64,000 bases of DNA, taken from assembly GCF_003702045.1 (NCBI RefSeq), contig NZ_RBTP01000061.1:1-64000 (forward strand), read 5' to 3'. The stretch's first letter is position 1, and every line of letters starts with the position of its first letter. The position numbers were made by a program, and so were the translations under genes. Below are positions 7,787-16,572 of this stretch, piece after piece. The notes below the pieces were generated by a model, which worked only from the letters and a program-made list of their open reading frames with translations, had not been told where the DNA came from and made no database searches. This stretch comes from Pseudomonas viridiflava (lineage in GTDB: Bacteria; Pseudomonadota; Gammaproteobacteria; Pseudomonadales; Pseudomonadaceae).

Positions 7787-9094
7787 ATGAAGTTTTTTGC
7801 ATTTCCTCGATTTGCACTGGCCATGCCCTTTTATGCTGTGGTCGCCTCAACCTCCGCCGCCGGCTTGCTGGACGATGCCAAATCCGCCCTCCTCACCCGC
7901 AACTACTACCTCAGCAACGATTACCGATCACCCTCTCCTACCGCAAAAAGCTACAAGCAGGAATGGGCCCAAGGCTTCATAGGTACTTTCACGTCCGGTT
8001 TCACAAACGGCGCTGTCGGCGTCGGCCTTGATGCCCATGCGTTCTACGGTTTGAAACTGGATGGCGGCAGAGGGCATTCCGGTACCGGTTTGCTACCGGT
8101 AGACGGTGACGGTGACGGTGACGGTCGCAGCGAACGCGACTATTCCAGTGCCGGCGGCGCGCTCAAGCTGAAAGCCTCTCGGACGACACTGGCCGTGGGC
8201 GAGATGAGAGTTGAGACGCCAGTGTTCGCTACCTCAGACAAGCGCCTGCAACCTGAATACGCCACCGGGTTCCTGCTCAATAGCCGGGAAATCGACAACG
8301 TGAATCTGGTCGCCGGTCGTTTCACCGCGTTCAAGAATCAGGACAGTTCATCCGGCAAGGACGATTTTCAAGGCTATGGCGCAACTACTGACGCAGGTGG
8401 GATCAGTGTTATAGGGGCCGATCTGTTCAGCGACAGCCCAGTGGGTGCTGCGCTGTATGCCTCTGACCTCAGTGAAGCCTGGCATCAATATTACGCCAAT
8501 CTGCACTTCAAGCAGTCCGGTGTGCTGCTCGATGCCAACGTCTACCACACCCGCGATACCGGGCAAGCGCTCGCGGGCGACATTGATAACACAGTGTTCA
8601 GTCTGTCAGGCAAATATACGTTGGGCGCTCATGCGGTCATGTTCGGCTGGCAGCGAATCAACGGTGACACGCCGTTTGACTTTGTCGGCGGCGACTCGAT
8701 TTATCTGGCTAACTCAATCAAGTATGCAGACTTCAACGGAGCCCGTGAGCGCTCGTGGCAAGCGCGTTACGACCTGGACTTCGGTGCGTTTGGCGTGCCC
8801 GGATTGAGCTTCATGACCCGCTATGTGTCCGGCAGCCAGATCGACGGCTCCCACGCCCCCAAGGGTGGCGCATACAACACGTTCGACGCGGACAGCGGCC
8901 AGTATCAGCCTCAACAAGGTGCTGGCGGTCGTCACTGGGAGCGCGATATTGACCTGCACTACATTGTCCAGTCCGGCGCGGCCAAGGAACTATCGGTGCA
9001 GTTGTCGCAGGTAACGCACCGGGCCAACAGCGCTCAGGCGGACGATGATATCGACAGGATTTACGTCGTGATCCAGTACCCGCTGGCGTTCTGA
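7787..9094 (+). CDS. OprD-family outer-membrane porin
   Basis: A 435-aa outer-membrane channel. Residues about 1-25 are a signal peptide ending near STSAAG. The mature protein begins with the OprD hallmark LLDDAKSALLTRNYYLSND and EWAQGFIGTFTSGFTNGAVGVGLDAHAFYGLKLD. It alternates beta-strands and loops and ends with a terminal aromatic (YPLAF) as needed for BAM assembly. OprD-type porins take up basic amino acids, peptides or small organic acids; the substrate here cannot be read. Loop residues around 105-113 contain a GDGDGDG run encoded by four tandem GACGGT units at about 8103-8126. The start has only a weak ribosome-binding site. It is convergent with the helicase gene. Confidence 0.92.
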   Translation: MKFFAFPRFALAMPFYAVVASTSAAGLLDDAKSALLTRNYYLSNDYRSPSPTAKSYKQEWAQGFIGTFTSGFTNGAVGVGLDAHAFYGLKLDGGRGHSGTGLLPVDGDGDGDGRSERDYSSAGGALKLKASRTTLAVGEMRVETPVFATSDKRLQPEYATGFLLNSREIDNVNLVAGRFTAFKNQDSSSGKDDFQGYGATTDAGGISVIGADLFSDSPVGAALYASDLSEAWHQYYANLHFKQSGVLLDANVYHTRDTGQALAGDIDNTVFSLSGKYTLGAHAVMFGWQRINGDTPFDFVGGDSIYLANSIKYADFNGARERSWQARYDLDFGAFGVPGLSFMTRYVSGSQIDGSHAPKGGAYNTFDADSGQYQPQQGAGGRHWERDIDLHYIVQSGAAKELSVQLSQVTHRANSAQADDDIDRIYVVIQYPLAF

Positions 9095-9186
9095 ATGCCG
9101 ATACGGATGGCTGGCTCACTCACTCGGAGCCTGGAAAGAGCCCGACCACCCGCTTCACTGATCACACCTGAGGCCTATGGCTCAAG

Positions 9187-12100
9187 TCAGAGCAATGACG
9201 CTTCTTCGGCATCTCCCACCCGGTCTTCCAGTGCCTCGTCCTCCGTGGCCTCCTCCACCTGCACAGGCACAACGGCTTCGCCGGTCCACTCCCTGAACTC
9301 CACCAGGGCTGGCAGCCGGTCAAGTGCGCCGGTGGGTTCGATACCCAGTTGCGCCAGGCGCTTTAGCAGCTCTTCGAAGATTTCGTCCTTATGAAGGCTC
9401 CAGGATGACGCAAAGCAACGCCAGAACGTCCAGCCGGCACGTTCCAGAATGCGCTGGCGGTTCATGTCGGCTTCCCAGCGATCCGGGCCGTGGAAGGCGT
9501 CGCCGTCACACTCGATGGCCAGACGATTGTCGTTCGCCCCCTCCACCACCATGTCCAGGCGGAATGCCCCGCTTTTCACCTGTGGTGTCACGCGATAGCC
9601 GCGCTCGACCAGTCGGGTGAAGACCTGCTGCTCGAAGCCGGACTCACAGAGGTTGACCAGATCGTCCTGATCAACCTGCTCTTCAACCTGCGGCTTGCTG
9701 AAATACTCCAGAAGCGAGCGCCGAAGATCTTTTTCAGACAGGTCTTCCAGGGTGACCGAGCGAACCAGATACATTCTGTCTCGCGCCCGGCTGGCGGCAA
9801 CGTTGAAGCGCTGTTCCGCCCCGACCCCGGACAACGGGTGATGATTTTCGACGTCAGCCACCAGCGAGATGAAGATGATGTCGCGCTCGCTTCCCTGGAA
9901 CGTGCTGGCGTCGCCGCAGGCAAACTCCCGCGCGTGCAGCTCGGTCGCCGAGCATCGTTCACGCACCCGCGCATCGATATGTTTGGCTTGCTCCATGCCA
10001 CCCAGCAGCGTGACGACACCGATGCTGCGTCCGGCATAGGCGTCATCGTTGATCAGGGCTTGAATTTCCTGAGCGATGGCTTCGGCTTCAAGGGTGTTGC
10101 AGCCCTTCTTGTCTTTAACGCCGTGCTTGACGTAAATGTCTACCAAAGGCGGGTCCAGTCGTTCGGAGGGGCGCGGGATTCTGAGCGGCTGGATCGCGCC
10201 GTTGTAGAAGCGATTGGAGTACGTGATGATCGGCGGAACACACCGGAAGTGTTCGCGCAGCATGACCATCTGGCCAGCAAAGACCCGTGCGGCGAGATCG
10301 TACAGCGACTTGTCAGGTGTCATGTCCGCGCCATACGGCTGGTCACTCAGGAAACGCTCCCGAAGTTCACCGATCCGTTTGCCGGACTTGAAGCCTCCGT
10401 CTGGCGACACCTGCTTGTCGTCACCGACCACCAGCACTTTCTTGGCGCGAACGATGGCCGGCAGCGCCCACAGATCGGACTGGCTGGCCTCGTCAACGAT
10501 CACCAGATCGAAGGCGCCAATGTCCGCCGGCATCGATTCGGAAATCCTCGCATGGCTCATGATCCAGCACGGCACCGCACTGGCGGCATCCTGCATGCAC
10601 TGTTGCGCGTCCCGGCGGTAGCGTTCTGCGTTGGGGCCTGTGCCTTGCCCTATTTTCCGCACGGCGGTCGAGTAGCCCGCCAAGGCTTGCAGCACCATCG
10701 GGCTGGCACTGGCCTTGGTGGACAGCCATGCCGCCCGACTGACGACCTCGCGGTACATACGCGCCAAACCGGACTCCAGGTCTGTGCGTTTGGCGTTCAA
10801 CTCAACGAGTTCGTGCCGGGCCTCAATGCTTTCCAGATGGGAGCGGATGCGCGTGTGTTGCCACGCCTCTTTCCAGGACGTCGGCAGTGCCGTGTCTTCA
10901 GCACCATTGACGACCGGAATGCTGAGCACTCTTTCCGCAATCTTCTCGCCTCCGGCTTGCCTGAGGCGCTGAGCGCCGTCACGGACTTGGCAGAGCAGCG
11001 TTTCAAGCCCTTGGATACGCTGCAGTTCGGCGATCAGATCAGCGTAAGCCGTGACGACATGCTGATGGCCGGCTTCAAGGTTGCCCAGTTGCGTCTGGGT
11101 GAATGCAGACAGCCTTTCAATCACCGGCCCGCTGTGACGAGCGATCCGAGTGCGCAGGGTCGCGAGCGATGTCAGGGCCGTATTAAGGTCCAGACGTGCC
11201 AGGTGATGACGCAACTGATCACGGAGCGTCTTGAGTGTGGCCACGTCCACCGGGTTCAAGCCGGCAGGCGCATCGTCGAATACTGCCAGGCAAAGTGGAA
11301 TCACCTGTTCCTCTACCTGGGTACAGAGTTCCAGTGCTGTCTGGACAGTGAAGGTGGTCGATTCCAGTTGCCTGAGATGGGCAATGCCACCCGGCTGAGG
11401 GGGTAACTCCAGCAATTCGGCCAACGGATTCCATCTGGCGGCAAAGGCTTTCACATCGGCGTGCAACTGAAGATAGCGCAGCACCGCCCGCCATTGCTCA
11501 ACGGACTTGGGCGCTGACCCGTTGACCTGCACCTGCTCCAGATGGGCTTTGGCTTGAGAGACGCCAAAGCTCATCATGCCGAAGGGTTTGCCGGTTTCGG
11601 CGGCCCGCTCGACGGCCTCCAGCGTTTTTTCGCAATCGAGGCCTTCGTCCGGGAAATGCACGTGATTTTCGAGCAGATCCTTGCGGCGCTGCGCCAGATC
11701 CTGCGCTTCCGTGAGCCTGGTTTGCAAGACGGATATCTCGCTGTTGAAACGCTGTCCGGCCACCTTGTCACGCAGCCTTATAGACCAGTCGGGTTCGTTT
11801 TCTGCGCCGTTACGCAGTCCGGTCAACAGGCCCAGGCATGCTTCAAGCCGGGTATCCAGCAGTCTCGCGGAAGCGACCACCGCATCGTCTTCGGATTTCA
11901 GCGCGAGGATCCCGCCTTGATCGAACGCCTGATCCAGGTGCTTGAGCTGACACAGGGCGGCATGAAGCTTTCCGATGTCTTCAGGCGTCGGCAGCTGCGC
12001 CGGGTCGATCACATTGGCGTTGACGTAGACCAGATCGGCTCCCAACTGACGACGAGCCTGGCGCAAGGCTTTGCCCGTCTCATCATCGAACGGCAAGGCG

Positions 12101-13770
12101 TGTTCTTCGCCCAACGACAGTTCGTCGTCGAACCATTGATACTGGTCACCGCCTTTCATGATCAGCTCGGCAAGCTGCTCAGCGCGGTACAGGACGCCGT
12201 CGATATTGATCTGGGACAGCTGCTCCAACGCGATCTCATTGACCCTGCGATCCAGACGCACCAGGTCGGCGTGGGCGAGGTCGATGGACTGATGCAGGCG
12301 CTCGATTTCGCTACGGGCCAACGAAGGGTTGATCTGTGAAACCTGATGCTGGATCGCTTCGATCGAACCTTGGAACTGCCGGATGCCCTCGCGATCATTG
12401 GTGAGCAGCGCGACCGTCAGCGGGCGAACTTCCTCGGGGATCTTGGCTTGCAGGACTTTCAGTGCCTGCTCGCCACGCGAGGTGACCAGAATGCGTTTGC
12501 CCGTCGCCAAGTAGTGGCAAATGATATTGGCAATCGTGTGGGTTTTGCCTGTTCCCGGGGGGCCTTGAACGGCCACGCCAGCCGCGTGCTCCAGGCGTTG
12601 CACGATGGTGACCTGTTCATCGTTGTAGGGCAGCGGAAAATAGAGTTCTTTGGATTCGGCGACGGACCCGTCCATGCTTCGGCTGGAGAGTCCGCGGAAA
12701 TTGACGCTGTCGTAGTTGACTGCGAATGGCGACGGGGGCGTCACCAGCGCCAGAGGGCCTTCGGGCACTTCTTCGCACTCGACGAGCTTCCGGCGGATGT
12801 TACGCAGGTCGTTGATCAGCCAGTTGCTGGGCTTGGGCCGGGCGAATACCACCCAGGACGAGCTGACCTGCAGCGCGTCGCCCGCCTCCGGTGTCGGCTG
12901 ATCGGTCGCCATCCACTGAATGTATCGGCCACGGCTGTCCAGGCTGCTAGCGGTTAGCGTCAGCACATCGGTGAAGGTCGCCGGTATGAAAGGGTTCAGC
13001 GACATCTCGGTGCTTCTGGCCAGATGCTCCCGTACGGATTTCTCACATTCGCTGGCGCCGGGCACGCCTGCATTGATCAGTGCGTCGAACTCCACCATAG
13101 GATTCGTGGCGCGAGGGCGAATTTCCAGCGCCATCGTCGTCTCGTTGAGGCTGATCTCGGTGGCTTGGGTCAGCAGCGGATAATGAAACACCTGCGGGGT
13201 GTTATCGATCATCACTGACCAAGTGCTGACCCCCATGCCCCAGACCAGCTCACGGGCGGCCTTACCTGTCTCCATCTCACGCATGAGCGCAAAAATGTTG
13301 CCGTACAGGTCAATGGTCTTGCGACGTGGCGTTTCCACCTCGGCCCACTGTTGCCAGCTAACGAGATACTCCGCGAGTGCCGCCTTGGCCTGCTCTCGCA
13401 CCCTGCTGTCTATAGCGGCCGGATCTGCGTCGGGCTCGTTGCCCTGCTCTTCCTTGATACGCTGCAGCAGCGAAACCTCGGCGATTACCGGGGCTTTGAA
13501 TGGGTTTTCGCTGGTTTTGATCAGTGATTTGCCCAGCCCCTCTGCAAGCGCCGGGCTTCTTGATTCTTCCAACCGGTCTATCTGAAGCCAGATGCTGTCG
13601 CCCAGGAACTGCTGATCGAAATGCAGACCAGGCAGCGCCGTAAGAAACGCGGGGGTCAGGACCTCGTTCTTGGGACTTGATAGCTGATACCGGGAGGGCT
13701 CGAGCTCCTTGATGCTTTCCTCTGCGTACTCGAACAGTCTGCAGAGGAGCTCACTAGGCGTCCGTTGCAT
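9187..13770 (-). CDS. Large SF1-type helicase with C-terminal Vsr/DUF559-like nuclease domain
   Basis: A 1527-aa protein. Residues 1-390 are an unassigned N-terminal region. The Walker A motif VQGPPGTGKTHTI lies near 402-414, followed by ILVTSRGEQALKVL. A long coiled-coil-like insertion (about 460-1000) follows. Walker B, DLVIVDEASQSD, lies near 1090, and VLVVGDDKQVSPDGGF, EHFRC and FQGSERDIIFISLV with RFNVAASRARDRMYLVRS complete the SF1 (UPF1/Dna2-like) set. The last 130 residues contain RLDMVVEGANDNRLAIECDGDAFHGPDRWEAD-type features (about 1390-1425) and WRCFASSW, typical of DUF559/Vsr-like endonuclease folds. Related helicase-nuclease fusions often occur in defence islands, so a role against foreign DNA is plausible but unproven. 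GGAG lies 8 nt before the ATG. A long stem-loop lies just upstream (13796-13852). Confidence 0.85.
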   Translation of the reverse strand: MQRTPSELLCRLFEYAEESIKELEPSRYQLSSPKNEVLTPAFLTALPGLHFDQQFLGDSIWLQIDRLEESRSPALAEGLGKSLIKTSENPFKAPVIAEVSLLQRIKEEQGNEPDADPAAIDSRVREQAKAALAEYLVSWQQWAEVETPRRKTIDLYGNIFALMREMETGKAARELVWGMGVSTWSVMIDNTPQVFHYPLLTQATEISLNETTMALEIRPRATNPMVEFDALINAGVPGASECEKSVREHLARSTEMSLNPFIPATFTDVLTLTASSLDSRGRYIQWMATDQPTPEAGDALQVSSSWVVFARPKPSNWLINDLRNIRRKLVECEEVPEGPLALVTPPSPFAVNYDSVNFRGLSSRSMDGSVAESKELYFPLPYNDEQVTIVQRLEHAAGVAVQGPPGTGKTHTIANIICHYLATGKRILVTSRGEQALKVLQAKIPEEVRPLTVALLTNDREGIRQFQGSIEAIQHQVSQINPSLARSEIERLHQSIDLAHADLVRLDRRVNEIALEQLSQINIDGVLYRAEQLAELIMKGGDQYQWFDDELSLGEEHALPFDDETGKALRQARRQLGADLVYVNANVIDPAQLPTPEDIGKLHAALCQLKHLDQAFDQGGILALKSEDDAVVASARLLDTRLEACLGLLTGLRNGAENEPDWSIRLRDKVAGQRFNSEISVLQTRLTEAQDLAQRRKDLLENHVHFPDEGLDCEKTLEAVERAAETGKPFGMMSFGVSQAKAHLEQVQVNGSAPKSVEQWRAVLRYLQLHADVKAFAARWNPLAELLELPPQPGGIAHLRQLESTTFTVQTALELCTQVEEQVIPLCLAVFDDAPAGLNPVDVATLKTLRDQLRHHLARLDLNTALTSLATLRTRIARHSGPVIERLSAFTQTQLGNLEAGHQHVVTAYADLIAELQRIQGLETLLCQVRDGAQRLRQAGGEKIAERVLSIPVVNGAEDTALPTSWKEAWQHTRIRSHLESIEARHELVELNAKRTDLESGLARMYREVVSRAAWLSTKASASPMVLQALAGYSTAVRKIGQGTGPNAERYRRDAQQCMQDAASAVPCWIMSHARISESMPADIGAFDLVIVDEASQSDLWALPAIVRAKKVLVVGDDKQVSPDGGFKSGKRIGELRERFLSDQPYGADMTPDKSLYDLAARVFAGQMVMLREHFRCVPPIITYSNRFYNGAIQPLRIPRPSERLDPPLVDIYVKHGVKDKKGCNTLEAEAIAQEIQALINDDAYAGRSIGVVTLLGGMEQAKHIDARVRERCSATELHAREFACGDASTFQGSERDIIFISLVADVENHHPLSGVGAEQRFNVAASRARDRMYLVRSVTLEDLSEKDLRRSLLEYFSKPQVEEQVDQDDLVNLCESGFEQQVFTRLVERGYRVTPQVKSGAFRLDMVVEGANDNRLAIECDGDAFHGPDRWEADMNRQRILERAGWTFWRCFASSWSLHKDEIFEELLKRLAQLGIEPTGALDRLPALVEFREWTGEAVVPVQVEEATEDEALEDRVGDAEEASLL

Positions 13771-13795
13771 TTCACACTCCCCATCTTGCTGCGGT

Positions 13796-13852
13796 GGCAG
13801 TCAGGCCAATAAATTTCGCCAAGGATGCCATATTGTTCGCATCCTGACTGCC
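13796..13852. promoter_or_regulatory. Long imperfect stem-loop upstream of the helicase gene
   Basis: Outer arms GGCAGTCAGG (13796-13805) and CCTGACTGCC (13843-13852) are a perfect 10-bp inverted repeat. Inside lie GGATGC (13823-13828) and GCATCC (13839-13844), which share two bases with the right outer arm. It sits between the stop of the MFS gene and the start of the helicase gene, both on the minus strand. It could terminate the MFS-cupin operon or act as an operator or attenuator for the helicase. There is no clear U-tract. Confidence 0.5.
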
Positions 13853-13925
13853 TGCGCAGCTTTTCAGGGGTCGATCAGATCACAGTCGCCGCTCCCGAGT
13901 CTTGAGCGCGGTAATCCAGGCGCAA

Positions 13926-15317
13926 TTACAAGGCCCTGACCGGTTCCGTTTCGTCAACCTTGTCCTGCGTTTCCTCGGAACGGGCGCCTTCAAGGCGACG
14001 CATGGGCCCGTACACCAACGCCCCCAGTGCAAGCATGGCAACCCCCATGCCCGTGATCACGAACAGTAACCCCACGCCACGACCCTGGCCAACGCCCAGC
14101 CAGACACCGATAGATCCGGCGTAGGCGCCGTCGACGCTTAGTGCGGGCTGAAACCAATGATCCACCAGCACGCCGCCGCCAACAATCGCCAGGCTGGAGC
14201 CGGCAATGGTCAGCATGCTGATCAAGGCAAACACGCTGGCCCGGTTACCGGCCGGAATCCGGCTCATCCACAGCGCATTGACCCCGGCGTCGGCAATGCT
14301 GGCAACCATGATGGCGCAGAAGGCGATGGCGCAATACGCGACGAGTTCCGACGCCATGCCCAGGCCGATCACGCATACCGACAGCAGCAGGTCGGCGCCT
14401 GCCGCCATCACCATCAGTCTTCGCTGGTTACCGGCAAAGACCAGCAGCCCGGCGCCCAACAGCCCACCCAGCGCCGCCCACGTGTAAGCGATACCCAGGC
14501 TGTCACTGCCCAAGGTCGACAATAACAGCGGCGCCATCATCAAGGTCACCATCGAAAGCATGGCGTTGCGCAGCACCGCATAGAACAGCAGACAGGCCAT
14601 CACGTGGTTGGCCACGAAGAACCTGAGCCCCGCCTTCACGTTGTTAAGCGCACCCTGCAGAACGGCCTCCTGCCCTTCCCCGTTTTTTCCGGCGGCGGGC
14701 GCTCGCTGCACCCAGGGCATATGGGAGAGTGCCTTGACCACCAGCACCGTGCCGGTGCAAAAGGTAATCAGGTCCACCATCAGAACGCTGACCAGTCCCG
14801 CCTTGGCCATGATCATCCCCGCCAACAGCGGTGCGACCAGCGACGATGCATTCTTGGTGATGCTGATGAAACCGGAAGCCTGGGTGTATTTTTCAGGGCG
14901 GACAAGGGCACTTACGGACGCCTGGTACGCCGGGGTACGGAACGCCGAAACGATCGAGGCCATGCAGTTGAAGATGTACAAGTGCATCGGTTCAAGACGT
15001 TCGAACCACAGTAAACCGATAACGCCGGCCAGTAACAGGGCCAGCAGCACGTCGCAACAGACAATGATCAGCCGGTGGCTGACCCGGTCGGCAAGCCCTC
15101 CCGCCAGCGGCAGGAACACCACTGCTGGCAAAGTCGCCGACAGCACCACGTTGGCAAAGGCCAGCGCCGAGCCGGTCGTGGTATAGACCCAGACGCCGAG
15201 CGCGAACTCGGTCAGAACCGTGCCGATGATTGCCAGGGATTCACCGCACCAGAGGTAGTAGAAACGCCGCCCCAGATCGAACCCTTTGAATGAGCGAACA
15301 CGGTTCCAGACACTCAT
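13926..15317 (-). CDS. MFS transporter (EntS/MFS_3-like), likely exporter in the NRPS cluster
   Basis: A 463-aa protein with 12 predicted membrane segments. It has the MFS loop motif GGLADRVSHRLII at about residues 73-85 and the N-terminal FYYLWCGESLAIIGTVLTEF typical of the MFS_3 (EntS-like) group, which exports siderophores and other peptides by proton antiport. Its ATG overlaps the TGA of the cupin gene by 4 nt (ATGA), so the two are translationally coupled, and AGGA lies about 9 nt upstream. The operon is divergent from the NRPS genes and shares their promoter region. An export or self-protection role for the lipopeptide is inferred from this position. Syringomycin itself is exported by the ABC protein SyrD, so an MFS here would be an additional or alternative route. 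Confidence 0.85.
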   Translation of the reverse strand: MSVWNRVRSFKGFDLGRRFYYLWCGESLAIIGTVLTEFALGVWVYTTTGSALAFANVVLSATLPAVVFLPLAGGLADRVSHRLIIVCCDVLLALLLAGVIGLLWFERLEPMHLYIFNCMASIVSAFRTPAYQASVSALVRPEKYTQASGFISITKNASSLVAPLLAGMIMAKAGLVSVLMVDLITFCTGTVLVVKALSHMPWVQRAPAAGKNGEGQEAVLQGALNNVKAGLRFFVANHVMACLLFYAVLRNAMLSMVTLMMAPLLLSTLGSDSLGIAYTWAALGGLLGAGLLVFAGNQRRLMVMAAGADLLLSVCVIGLGMASELVAYCAIAFCAIMVASIADAGVNALWMSRIPAGNRASVFALISMLTIAGSSLAIVGGGVLVDHWFQPALSVDGAYAGSIGVWLGVGQGRGVGLLFVITGMGVAMLALGALVYGPMRRLEGARSEETQDKVDETEPVRAL

Positions 15318-16327
15318 GGGTTGACGTCCTGTCGAGTTTTGGGCCTGAAGACCCCAGCCAGCCCGCGTCCCAACCGGTAGGCCATCGAATAGAGCACCGC
15401 GCAGACCACCAGTGGCGCCTGACGGGAAAACACGTAATTGCGCATCAACCGTCTGGCAATCGGCGAACGCATGTCACCGATCACGTGCAACGGAGTCTTG
15501 AACGTGGCCGCGACGGTCGCTCCGATCGCGTTGTCCATCGACTGCACGGCATGCCACCAGTAGACCGGTATATAGAGCGCGTCGCCCGGCTCCACGACTG
15601 CGCGCACGGCCCGCAGATTCCGGGTGCCCGGAAAGCGCTGGGTATCGATGTCATACAGGTAGCCAGCCTCCTCGACGACCGGCCGCAGCGCTTGCCAACT
15701 GGCCTCATCCGGTGGCAGCAACAGCACTTCCTTGGCGCCGACCACCTGAGACATGAAGGTTTCGTCGGCGCTGTGAAAGTGCCAGTCGGTGTACGAGTTG
15801 CGGTACATGAAGCTGCGGTACGGCGGGTAGTGCAACGGCGTGGACAGCTCCGGCATGAACGGTAATCCGCCCACGTCATGGCGCATCTGTTCAAGGGCCT
15901 CCCCCTCCTTGAAGCCGCAACTGTCCGCCACCAGCGGATGATCGCCCACCCCAAGACTGTCCAGAAACTCGTGGAACGGGATGTCCTTGTGGACCTGTTC
16001 CGAATACTGAATCAACGCCGATCTCACCTCCGGGTTCGACCAGCCCACCACTTCCGAAATGATTTTCGAACGAACCACCACATCACTGTTGCGCGAGTGG
16101 GCCTTGATGTAGCCCGACTGCTTCCATTTTTCGAATGCAGGCCAGTGCCGTACTGCGTTCTTGATCAGGCAGGGACGGTTGTAATTGACGTAGCGCCGAA
16201 CGAAATCCTCCCGGGAAATGCTCAAGGCATCAATCACTTCCACAGGCTTTGCCTGGGCGTAATTGGGGAACCGGGACAGGCTCCAGAATTTCGTTTCAGG
16301 ATGGTCCATTTCGGCGGTCAACGACAT
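15314..16327 (-). CDS. Cupin_8/JmjC-like non-heme iron oxygenase, candidate NRPS tailoring enzyme
   Basis: A 337-aa protein with the cupin_8/JmjC layout: an N-terminal SREDFVRRYVNYNRPCLIKN segment (about 38-57) followed by a double-stranded beta-helix. The probable metal site is H183-x-H185-x3-E189-x7-G197 plus G248-x5-P254-x4-H259 (IPVYWWHAV). This reads as canonical cupin motifs 1 and 2, not the HxD pair of FIH-type hydroxylases. A hydrophobic C-terminal stretch (304-320) may attach it to the membrane. AGGGA lies 6 nt before the ATG. It is the first gene of a two-gene operon with the MFS exporter and is divergent from the first NRPS gene, with a syr-syp box between them. Family members hydroxylate amino acids or proteins with Fe(II) and 2-oxoglutarate. 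Its substrate here, for example a carrier-bound Thr or Asp, is inference. Confidence 0.75.
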   Translation of the reverse strand: MSLTAEMDHPETKFWSLSRFPNYAQAKPVEVIDALSISREDFVRRYVNYNRPCLIKNAVRHWPAFEKWKQSGYIKAHSRNSDVVVRSKIISEVVGWSNPEVRSALIQYSEQVHKDIPFHEFLDSLGVGDHPLVADSCGFKEGEALEQMRHDVGGLPFMPELSTPLHYPPYRSFMYRNSYTDWHFHSADETFMSQVVGAKEVLLLPPDEASWQALRPVVEEAGYLYDIDTQRFPGTRNLRAVRAVVEPGDALYIPVYWWHAVQSMDNAIGATVAATFKTPLHVIGDMRSPIARRLMRNYVFSRQAPLVVCAVLYSMAYRLGRGLAGVFRPKTRQDVNP

Positions 16328-16418
16328 CTCGTGTCCCTCACAAATACGCTCAAGAGGCGGTGATATATACAGACTCCCAACGCCTTCCCCAAGCGTGGAA
16401 AGGCTCTTGCCCCGCAGT

Positions 16419-16438
16419 TGTCCCTGCTTCCCATGACA
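16419..16438 (+). promoter_or_regulatory. syr-syp box between the cupin and NRPS1 genes
   Basis: The site reads TGTCCCT-N6-CATGACA, against the consensus TGtCccg-N6-cggGaCA. The outer TGTCcc and GACA positions are kept, and the inner right arm deviates (cat for cgg). It lies 134 nt before the NRPS1 ATG and 91 nt before the cupin ATG, so it could serve both divergent units. A second GC-rich dyad, GTCCCG/CGGGCA, lies at 16484-16499, with a shorter spacer. Confidence 0.6.
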
Positions 16439-16572
16439 GACATCACAGGGGCGACGTTCTAATTTTTCTCATGCTTTTTCATCGTCCCGCGGACGGGCAG
16501 TTGCCTGGGTTTTTACACCGCTGCCCCACGGCTCGAGACGACCTCACTGATCCAGAAAACAGGTGTTACGAA

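Noticed and set aside
9490..11406. 638-codon plus-strand frame opposite the helicase gene
   Set aside because: It is a shadow of the minus-strand helicase, whose motifs are unmistakable.
15314..16327. Calling the cupin gene syrP
   Set aside because: SyrP-type Asp hydroxylases belong to the TauD-like group; this protein has cupin_8/JmjC features and a different metal motif.
16249..16572. Longer start of the first NRPS gene
   Set aside because: The extra 108 residues have no domain character and would cover the cupin start and the syr-syp box. The ATG at 16573 has AGGTG at good spacing and is followed directly by the starter C domain.
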